NCBI GenBank assembly: GCA_963556145.1
Contig: OY744465.1
Span: forward strand, 5,766,001 to 5,830,000
Source: Hygrocybe punicea
Lineage: Eukaryota; Basidiomycota; Agaricomycetes; Agaricales; Hygrophoraceae
DNA: 64,000 bases
Direction: 5' to 3'
The position numbers and the translations under genes were made by a program. This document shows positions 44,290-53,932 of the stretch, piece after piece. Each line of letters begins with the position of its first letter. The first letter of the stretch is position 1. The notes beneath the pieces are model-generated. The model searched no databases. It saw only the letters and a program-made list of their open reading frames with translations, and was not told the origin of the DNA.

Positions 44290-46160
44290 ACGTACTGTTA
44301 CGGATCGCTTCTGCAGCGGGCTCCGGCAACAATCAACTTAACAGGGGATCGGTTTCCAGAGGAGAGAAGAGCAGCTTTCATTGTTGCTTACTACTAAGAC
44401 AACACTGCTAAGAGGGGGGATTCATGGTACAATGTCATTGCGAACCGTGGGGGTTACCCAAGATAAGGGGGTCTGCCCCAAGAACCAGACTAAACGTAAG
44501 GAAAAGAAAGAAGAAAAAGTCCGAACCAACAACAAGGACAGTAGATATAGTGAATGGACTTGAGGGGAGGTAAATGGGAATCCAACCATGAAGCTACAAC
44601 ATGTCCAACTACACCATGTTTTCACCATGAGGCAGACATGAGGCATCCTCATGTCGATGTTCTCGCGATCAAACTGGAGGCCCAGGTGTCATTGAGGAAT
44701 AGAGGGGGTCCGGATGACTCGGATGATTTGTCATCGGATCATGTGATGTGCAGAATTGCCTATTCGGGGTCTACACTTGCTGTAGCAGGCAAGTGCACAG
44801 TCTGGCAAGTGCAATGCACAGTCGGGTCGAAGAGGGGTATCGTCCAGTGTTGGATTGGTGAAGGGAGTGTCTTGTAATGGCAAGGTTGGTGGTATGAAAG
44901 AAAATAAAGGAATGTATGGAGGAAAAACCAACTAGGATGGGGATAGTCGAGGTTAGACATGTGAACAGCATAAGCTGTACCGGATGATGATGTCTGTGTT
45001 GATAACATATCGAGGAGCAATGTCTTGTCCTGTCTGTGGAACAATGCAGTCCACCTGATGTCAGTATTCGTCCAAGAAAGGGCATTGCTGTAAACGAGTG
45101 TGGGAGGTATCAAGGTTATGGATGGAAAAGGATAAATGAATGTGGGTCCAGGTTTCGAGTTATGGCACGAGTGAAAAGCTGTGGGAATAAGATGTTGGTT
45201 GCTGCATTGAAGCGATGTCGTGTGAACAATATACGATAGGGGTTGGTTCACTGTATTTGGAAGTCGTATGGTCTGTGGTCGAAGTCTGAAGGTATGCGCT
45301 TCGGCGATGGTCGGATTGGAGGGAACAGTGAAATGTCTTGTGATCGGGGATTGTTCAGGGCATGCGTGCAGGTGAGGAATGTCGTCGGATAATCAGGGAG
45401 GATAATGGTAGGCATGGAATACGAAAGTGGAAACCATATATCCAGGTATGGCAATTGTCAATTACGTGGTGAGATATTGTCGAGGTGGAAGTCGGAAGTA
45501 TCAATGGCGGAAGGGTTTCGGTGCCGATGCCAAAGATAGATCATAACAATGTAGAAACCGATAAGGAAGGTGATGGCAATGCTGCCAATAACAATTACGG
45601 TAATGAGCTGTGTCGGGAGTACAGCCATTGTGAATCGGTTTGTCGTGGGATGAAGTCAACAATATGTCAGGGCGAGGGAAAAGACAATAGCGATGATGTC
45701 CATCGGCAAGGAGACTATTCGGGTACAGCAAGGTAACGTGGGGATGTGTCCATGGTCAGTCTGGATTGTTCTAGAAGAAGAAAGAAAAGAGAACAAGGAC
45801 AAGAAGAAACAACAATGTCCAAAAGAAGACAAAAGGTAAAGGGGAACAAAAAAGGAAGGTATGGTAAAGTGGAATCGTCATTGTGGGTAGCGGAGTCGGA
45901 ATCGGAGTTGCGGAGTTGGAAAATGTAACATGTACGCAATGGTTTGTGTTGGTTCGAGTGAGACATCGTTGAAAGCACGAACACGTGTCACTTGCTCAGT
46001 CACTTGCCTTGTCACGATGCTAACTGGCTGCTATACATGTATTGCTGCTACAACGACCACGGTGGCCGGGGATTCGATTGAACCACCTTAAGCGGGCCAG
46101 TGTACATCAACGGAGATGGGTGGGGCAATACCTCGGAACGACGACGAGATGATAGCAGGA
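44290..46160. other. unexplained 1.9-kb segment inside family C
   Basis: No gene recognised. The minus strand has a 163-residue open frame (45251-44760) without motifs. The left edge contains ACTGTTACGGATC (44294), a word reminiscent of fungal gypsy LTR ends, but I could not find a matching right end or target duplication. It could be a solo LTR, a nested insertion or unrecognised cargo. Confidence 0.35.
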
Positions 46161-46224
46161 TGGCATCAAACGCCGTCCATGGCTGCAATCTTCCCTAAAC
46201 TCAACAACCGTGATTGGAGGTCTG

Positions 46225-47095
46225 AATGCTCTCCATTGCAGGGTGGACTACCATAGGCCGCCTCGGATTGGGGTAAGGATGCCGAGGACAGGGCCAGAAA
46301 CCGATGGCAGCAACGACAACGAAAGTAGAAGCAGATGGCAGCAGCAACAACGATGACGGTGGGCTGCCTCGGGTGGGGGCAAGGGTGCCGGGGCCAGGAA
46401 CCGGCGGCAGCAACGACGACGAATGCAGAAGCGGACGACGACAGCAGCAACGACGATGACGATGGGCCGCCTCGGATGGGGGTAAGGATATCGCGGGCGA
46501 GGCCATTGTCTCTGACGATGGAACTGGGCCAAATCACCCGAGTAAGTACCCTCCTACCACTCCCCGACCCCTCAGAGTGCCCCGACCTGCGGGCCCCTCT
46601 CACCTTCACTTCGCCACTTTGCAGGTACGTCTCATCACCCTCCCGCTACCCTCTGCTGCCCCCTGGGCATGTCCTGCTACCCCCACGGCCCCTCAGGTCT
46701 GTCCTGCTACCCTGCTGCCCCTTGGGCACATCCCGCTACTCCTGGGTGTGTTCCGCTACCCCCTGCCCCTCAGGTACATCCTGCTACCCTCGCTAAATCC
46801 TATTACCATGCTACCTCACCTTTCTTAGTGGTTTCAACTGTACCCCACCCATTTTATCCTTTCCACTCAGTTTATCATGTATCGTAGTCTATTATTGATG
46901 AATATATAATATATATAGTATGAAAAAGTATGAAAAAGATACTGGGCAAGCCCACTGTCGCCAACAGGCATAGGAATATCTAAACTAATTGATAGAGGAG
47001 TAGTGTCCTGGGTCCTAATGCAATGCCGCGTTGGAAGTGTGAACGGCACGCTTATCTCATTCCATTTTTAGGGCTGACCAGTCCCTGTTGCCATA
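46225..47095 (-). repeat. right terminal inverted repeat of family C
   Basis: Inverted copy of 38354-39312 with one inner array unit fewer and scattered substitutions. Confidence 0.85.
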
Positions 47096-47255
47096 CAAGT
47101 GCGGCGGAGACGACTTACATGGAATTTGCAGTATATGGAGGAGCGTGGAAGTTGGGCAGTACCTGCTGGTGAATGCAGATCTTAGCTCGCCAACATTTCC
47201 CACATCAGCAAAAGTGTGGAAAGATGACATGGCCATGTATCGGCCTAAAATCTAA
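47096..47255 (+). pseudogene. secreted cysteine-rich protein, 3' part
   Basis: Begins with the second CAAGTG. In the phase of 38348-38353 it stays open for 50 codons (CGGDDLHGICSIW; NADLSSPTFPTSAKVWKDDM) to a TAA at 47253-47255. This phase continuity is the main evidence that family C inserted in an exon. Confidence 0.6.
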
Positions 47256-47259
47256 TAAA

Positions 47260-48110
47260 TATTGTACATTCCTGTAAAAGTTGTACAATTCTGGTAACCA
47301 GCCTTACATCGCCATGTTAGCAAGTCCTTTTTTTACCAGATACTGCCAGAATTGTACAAGTTGCCACGGTAGAAACAGAGTGCACGAGTTGGCCACTTAG
47401 TACAAGTCTGTACAAGTCTATGGCCAAACTTTCTCAAGCTTACAAGGATTGTATTGGGATTGCAAGTTTGAAAACCATCATTTGATTACTGCAGGTAACA
47501 GAATGCAACAACAAATTACAATGAAGGACAGTGGCAAGTACAACATAGAGCATGCAGAGACAAATGCAACTGATTGAACAACAAGAACACACCAAGAGAC
47601 TAGCGGAGAACAACCCAGGACTAGTGAGCACAACTTGGAAGATGCACCGCTCACCTGAAGCATCTGGAGGAGGGTAGCGGCGTCAGGGAATCTCCATTCT
47701 TCGTAGAATTGACCACTTACAAAAGAGCCGGTGAGGCTGAGGCCCCCCCTCAGGACCTGCCCAGGGAGCGGCAGTGGGAGTGGGAGGGAACAAGGGGTTG
47801 GGGGAGAAGAACACAGAGAGCATACACTTAGCTGTTGTTAATCTTAGAGTTGCTGGGCTTCGGTCCAAGCTCTCTCCAACTGAAGGGGACAATAATCCTC
47901 GTCCACAGCCAAGGGGAGACTGGGAACGACAAGGAGGCAAGGCCAGTATCGATTGTGACGGGGCTGATCAAGAGCGGGGGAATATTTCCAATCAGGGTCT
48001 GTCCTATATATGCATGTCTTGGGTCCGTGCACTCGTCACGTGCATGCTAAAGTCTTATTACACCAAAGGATCTCGTCCTCATAGACACAGGAAGGTGAGG
48101 CGACCCGGTT
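47260..48110. other. stretch with no supported gene
   Basis: TGTACAA-type words recur around 47265-47420; only short frames elsewhere. Confidence 0.4.
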
Positions 48111-48119
48111 GTGTGCAGT

Positions 48120-49290
48120 AGAGGTCCAAACGTCAATTTCATCGTGTTTAGCGCTGACCTTTGGGTCGCATCCTCAAACCCAATTCCAGGGATCGTATCT
48201 AGATGCGCACTACGTTCAATTTTCGTGAGACATTTCCTGGAAAGCACGGATTGTCAAGGTGTTCAGTTGGTGGCGTCTAGTGTGCTGTTGGTGAAGTAAA
48301 AGGTATGCTGATTCTGAATCAGCTCCTAAGATGGTAACACCCTAACGCATCCACCCAGGCCCAATTGAACTTGCCGCTTTAGAGTTTTCTGATCACAACG
48401 TTCACATCAAGCATTCAGTACGACGTTCAGCTTTTTGTCCATACATTGAAGTACTAACTTTTGACAGTTTTTGTGATGGCAGGCAATACCAACTCGGACA
48501 GTACAGGTCTCATTGGCCTCGGTCCATCCTCTGGTTCCAATATTCTCTTGACTCTGAATAGTTCAGTTGGAAATACACCCCTGGACAGCATCTTTCTCCA
48601 AGACCTCCCAATTTTCTTTCCATCCTTCTTGGTCGCGCCGACAAACCTGGCAATCCGTTCCCGGGCGATTTGACTGTGGGTGAGATACTCCCTGGCTACG
48701 AAAACATTATGTCCCAACCCCAACTCAATGTAACTGTGGTCTCGCTCACCAACTTTGGAAATCAGCATTGGCAGGTGCTACTTGACGAGGACGGCATCAT
48801 TGAACCCGATGGACAACCTGTTCCCGCTACTAGTGAAGTTGCTGACACAACCAACCCTAAACGACTTACGGCAGTTTTCGACAGCGGTTTTACTCTCCCT
48901 CAGGTTCCACGGTATGTCTCCATGTCATCTGTTGGTCCTCGCTGATAGACATTTCATCATTTGGCAGGGCCGTTGCGGATGCATTCTACGGGTCAGCTGC
49001 ACTTGTTAACATTACCGGCCTCAGCGAAATTTACACACTACCTTGTAACCAAGAAGTTAACTTCGCTTTCAAAATGGGTGGTATTACGTACCCAGTGCAT
49101 CCTCTTCTACTACGTAAACATGTAAGTGGAAAGCTGGTTGAACCAGATAGGGATGCCGAGGAGGAGGTAGAGGATGTAGAGGATGAGGAAGAAGGCGACG
49201 GTGATGACGACGACGACGACGGACTTGACCCGGAGGATGGGGAAGGTCCCCCTGACGATGCAGAGGGCATGGAAGGTTACGGCGCCCTAT
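48120..49290 (+). pseudogene. pepsin-type (A1) aspartic peptidase, degraded
   Basis: Secreted A1 peptidases use two Asp residues in DTG/DSG motifs. The first region survives as NFIVFSADLWVAS, so the Asp-Ser/Thr-Gly part is lost. Later blocks are NSDSTGLIGLGPSSGSNIL, LNSSVGNTPLDSIFLQD, LGRADKPGNPFPGDLTVGEI, NFGNQHWQVLLDEDGIIEPD and TAVFDSGFTLPQVPR (second catalytic Asp). After an intron (about 48912-48966) come AVADAFYGSAALVNITGLSE and FKMGGITYPVHPL. The frame changes near 48607. The C-terminal sequence then runs into an unusual acidic tail (DDDDDDGLDPEDGEGPPDDA) and stops at 49290. Confidence 0.7.
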
Positions 49291-49442
49291 AAAATGTCGT
49301 GCACTCTGAATAGAATTCTTTTATGACCATTCAGCTACTGGACAGTCTCTGCAACATATTTGTACCACACTTGACAACTCATATACCAGACTGATGAACA
49401 CTACAAGTCTTGGATATACTTGCCAATTGTTATAGCAGACCG

Positions 49443-51138
49443 CATCAGAAGATTTACATATGCTTAAATAAGCTTTTACCTTTTTCGCTCGAACTTGCGC
49501 TTTTAGCCCAGAACTTTTCAGTGCTTTTCAGTGCTTTCTCCTTTTTCATTCCATCTTCTGCTTTTCTGACTAGGCTTTTTTTTAATTCCGGCAGCTTATT
49601 CTTATATATTATATTTGCAAAACTACTGTGACGAGTGTGCATTAGAATCAGTATCATTGCTAATGACACAGATATTCCGGGCGCAATCTGTACTCATACC
49701 CACGAGAAACCATAGTTCGCGTGTCTGCCGATGCATACTTGCGGGCCTGCCCCTTCATACACACGCCCATACCCACCATTGACCTCGCGGCGCGGGACGT
49801 GCGTCAATTGAAGCAATGCCATGTGGATGCGAGGTGGCATTGGGGGTGGGTGTCTTTGCGCATGGGCGCGGGAGAGAACTCACCTGGCGACCGGGGTGGG
49901 TGCACCACTCCCCCAGTCTCACTTCACTTTGGCCTCTGCTGCCGTCGCCGTTACCATTGTTGGGTCGTCCTCTTCGCAGCCGTTCACGTTTGGTTGTGTC
50001 TTCATTTCAGCCCTTGTTTCGTTGCAGTAGTTACAAACGACCTGTATAATATCAAATAATAACGGTAGATAAAAATGATAATAACACTCACCTTTGTGCT
50101 ATTCCATATTGGGTTGTTCGTGATGTCGTGGGTGAGTCAAGTGTGGGGATGTTGGCAAGTGTGGAGAGGGAGAGCATGAGAGGGAGGGATAGCATGAGAG
50201 GAAAAGGGAGACCATGACGGCGGAGTTGGAGCGATGTCAAAAAAATCAGTGAAGTCCATACTTTACCTTTGTTTGGTCCATGTTCAACTTTGCCTTAGCA
50301 CCAACACGAACACCCGTTGAACCTTGGACCGACACTAGTAAGTAGCAGTGCGGTACAGTGCTAAATTTCATTTTCAGGGCAGGACAGTGGCAACGGCAAG
50401 GACAATGAAGATGGCGAGGGCAACGAAAACGATGGAACGACAACAGCGGGGATAAGGCAGTAAAAATGGCAGCGACCTCGATAAGGTAAGGACAAGTTTC
50501 AACTCTAGCACTAGCGTGTACACTGACACTAGGAGAATGGTGCTGGCAGCCACACCAGTACCAGCCCAACATCAACACAGACACCTGCGACAGCACCAAC
50601 ACCGGTGGCCAAAACCAGCGTGACACCCGGAGCGAGTCCTCAGGCGAGCCCATGTCTGGCAATACCAGTGACAATGATGGATTTTTACTAGCCCAGTCAG
50701 ATTCCGATGGCAAAGCAGGTGAGTGTTCCCGGGCTAAGTTCATACAGGTACTGACATATTTGTGCAGCCTAATCACGATTGGCAACTCCGCCGTGCAAAA
50801 TGCGCCGTCTCGTCTCCATCTGTCTGCCGTAGTTACATGCTTCGTATTCCTGTGCCTCCCTGTGCCCCCCTGCTGCAAATAATATAAGCTGTTTTGATAC
50901 CCCCTACTGAAGTGACGAAAAGCCTACCTTGAAATTAAAAAGTACACGGTGCTTCCACAAAAGACACCTAGCTTATTGACCTATTCGTGCTTTTAGTGTC
51001 TTCAAATAAGCGGGCCCCAGCTTTTAATAGCGGATCGACCCCGCTAATATAAGCTGGCCCAGCTTATGGCTTTTCGTGCTTTTCGTGCTTAAAAAAGCTG
51101 AATAAGCACCCAAAAGCGGACATGTAACTCTTCTGATG
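49443..51138. mobile_element. family D element, copy 1 (1.7 kb)
   Basis: Ends are short inverted repeats (CATCAGAAGA then TTACAT within 18 bp). Nearly identical to copy 2 over its whole length except for a gap of about 0.4 kb at 50613. Both ends are rich in AAGCTT/ATAAGC words. No transposase. No clear target duplication. Confidence 0.7.
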
Positions 51139-51519
51139 CGGGGAAGGGACCCCAAACCGGTATGATATTGACATTCAAGCTGTAATTCTATTCTGTAGAT
51201 GCCAAGTATGATAACAGGCTCGTTTACTAACTCCATTCCGGTACAAACATGTCATACCTAGCACGAGAGTGGTACAATACGTACTTGGGGATGTATCTCA
51301 GTGACAGACCTATGAGAGTTTGCCACCGGTGAAATCCGGTAACAGGCCATGCATGGTTTGCGCACTTTTGCTGATGCATCCCGTCTCCTTCTGCGGCACC
51401 CTCGCCCACACCCTCAAGTCCTGTTCATAACCCTGTCTCAGATGCTGCTATTGCGCAGCGGCAGCACAACCGCCTCCCGGAAGTAGCTTTGGCTATAATT
51501 CTTGCATGTCTCCATTCAA
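51139..51519. other. spacer between the two family D copies
   Basis: No repeat of either element and no supportable gene. Confidence 0.4.
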
Positions 51520-53626
51520 CATCAGTAGATTTACATATGCTTAAATAAGCTTTTACCTTTTTCGCTCGAACTTGCGCTTTTAGCCCAGAACTTTTCAGTG
51601 CTTTTCAGTGCTTTCTCCTTTTTCATTCCATCTTCTGCTTTTCTGACTAGGCTTTTTTTTTATTCCGGCAGCTTATTCTTATATATATGTAATGTTATAT
51701 CTGCAAAACTACTGTGACGAGTGTGCATTAGAATCAGTACCGTTGCTAATGACACAGGTATTCCGGGCGCAATCTGTACTCGTACCCACGAGAAACCATA
51801 GTTCGCGTGTCTGCCAATGCATACTTGCGGGCCTGCCCCTTCATACACACGCCCATACCCACCATTGACCTCGTGGCGCGGGACGTGCGTCAATTGAAGC
51901 AATGCCATGTGGATGCGAGGTGGCATTGGAGGTGGGTGTCTTCGCGCATGGGCGCGGGAGAGAACTCACCTGGCGACCGGGGTGGGTGCACCACTCCCCC
52001 GGTCTCACTTCACTTTGGCCTCTGCTGCCGTCGCCATTACCGTTGTTGGGTCGTCCTCTTCGCAGCCGTTCACGTTTGGTTGTGTCTTCATTTCAGCCCT
52101 TGTTTCGTTGCAGTAGTTACAAATGACCTGTATGATATCAAATAATAACGATAGATAAAAATGATAATAACACTCACCTTGGTGCTATTTCATATTGGGT
52201 TGTTCGTGATGTTGTGGGTGAGTCAAGTGTGGGGATGTTGGCAAGTGTGGAGAGGGAGAGCATGAGAGGGATAGCATGAGAGGAAAAGGGAGAGCATGAC
52301 GGCGGAGTTGGAGCGATGTCAAAAAAATCAGTGAAGTCCATACTTTACCTTTGTTTGGTCCATGTTCAACTTTGCCTTAGCACCAACACGAACACCCGTT
52401 GAACCTTGGACCGACACTAGTAAGTAGCAGTGCGGTACAGTGCCAAATTTCATTTTCAGGGCAGGGCAGTGGCAACGGCAAGGACGATGAAGATGGCGAG
52501 GGCAATGAAAACGACGGAATGACAACAGCGGGGATACGGCAGTAAAAATGGCAGCGACCTCAACAAGGTAAGGACAAGTTTCAACTCTAGCACTAGCGTG
52601 TACACTGACACTAGGAGAATGGTGCCGGCAGCCACACCAGTACCAGCCCAACATCAACACAGACACCTGCGACAGCACCAACACCGGTGGCCAAAACCAG
52701 CACTGGAGCCCCAGCACAGCATCAACACCAGCAATGACGATGCTAGCACAGCACCAAGTTGGTGCTGGCAGGTGACGACCGTGTCAGCAGCCCCAGCACC
52801 ATGCCATGGAAAAAATTAGTGCGTTGAGGTGAACGGATGCTGACCACTGACTTATTTGTTTTCTAGCTCTTCCAAACTGACGTTATAACTTACACTCTCT
52901 CCTCGCATCTCAAGGACACAAAGTACTCGACGGACCGCTACTATTGGGATGCACGGCCAGTAGGCGCCCTCGGTTTATCGATCCAAGCAGTAAGAAAGCT
53001 AATAACCTATTCGGTTGGGTCCTAACTCGTAGCTGCCCTAGGTTGCTCGAGCTTTTTGAATTTGAAACAGTGGTTTGAGATCATAACGGCGGCAAGGCAA
53101 TTTGCCTTCGACACCCGGAGCGAGTCCTCAGGCGAGCCCATGTCTGGCAATACCAGTGACAATGATGGATTTTTACTAGTCCAGTCAGATTCCGATGGCG
53201 AAGCAGGTGAGTGTTCCCGGGCTAAGTTCATACAGGTACTGACATATTTGTGCAGCCTAATCACGATTGGCAACTCCGCCGCGCAAAATGCGCCGTCTCG
53301 TCTCCGTCTGTCTGCCGTAGTTACATGCTTCGTATTCCTGTGCCTCCCTGTGCCCCCCTGCTGCAAATAATATAAGCTGTTTTGATACCCCCTACTGAAG
53401 TGACGAAAAGCCTACCTTGAAATTAAAAAGTACACAGTGCTTCCACAAAAGACACCTAGCTTATTGACCTATTCGTGCTTTTAGTGTCTTCAAATAAGCG
53501 GGCCCCAGCTTTTAATAGCGGATCGACCCCGCTAATATAAGCTGGCCCAGCTTATGGCTTTTCGTGCTTTTCGTGCTTAAAAAAGCTGAATAAGCACCCA
53601 AAAGCGGACATGTAACTCTTCTGATG
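51520..53626. mobile_element. family D element, copy 2 (2.1 kb)
   Basis: Direct-orientation copy of 49443-51138. Its extra 52700-53108 segment contains a coding-like piece (VITYTLSSHLKDTKYSTDRY; WDARPVGALGLSIQAVRKLI) preceded by an acceptor-like site. Family unknown. Copy 1 lacks exactly this part, so copy 2 is likely the fuller form. Confidence 0.7.
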
Positions 53627-53932
53627 CTTAGGAAGAAGGGTACGACGAGGGAAGCTGTCCAGGCGTTATAGTCTGAGTTGGTGACGAGGGAAAGACATAC
53701 TCGATGTCCAATGACTCGGATATGGGCGGTGCCAATGCCGCATTAATATTGCTGGAGGTAGGTCACACCACTCATCCCCGGTCGCTGCTTTAGCGGGTCT
53801 TGTCACTATGACTCCAAAATGCCAATGGACGGGGCCGCTCGTATGGTGATTCATTCTCGAACTGTCTGACTCGAGACTCCTATCGCACTCATATAAAGCT
53901 GTCTCTCAGTGCTGAATCTCTCAAAGCGAGCC

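Larger units (their letters stand above)
38354..47095 (-). mobile_element. family C DNA transposon, 8.7 kb, with DDE integrase-type transposase and alpha-kinase
   Basis: Ends are inverted repeats starting TATGGCAACAGGGACTGGTC. A CAAGTG copy flanks each side (38348-38353 and 47096-47101), a 6-bp target duplication. The inverted repeats are about 0.96 kb on the left and 0.87 kb on the right and consist of an AT-rich outer part, a GGTAGC(G/A)GG-type tandem array and an inner 96-bp array. Between them, on the minus strand, lie a spliced integrase-like gene (44260-42580) and an alpha-kinase gene (42532-39816). The 1.8 kb at 44.3-46.1 kb has no recognised gene. The element sits in an exon of the split secreted-protein gene. 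I could not place it in a named superfamily. Confidence 0.85.

Noticed and set aside
49821..50059. Several 60-110-residue frames in family D (also 51807-52145)
   Set aside because: Overlapping in all frames and interrupted by splice-like sites; better explained as non-coding element sequence.
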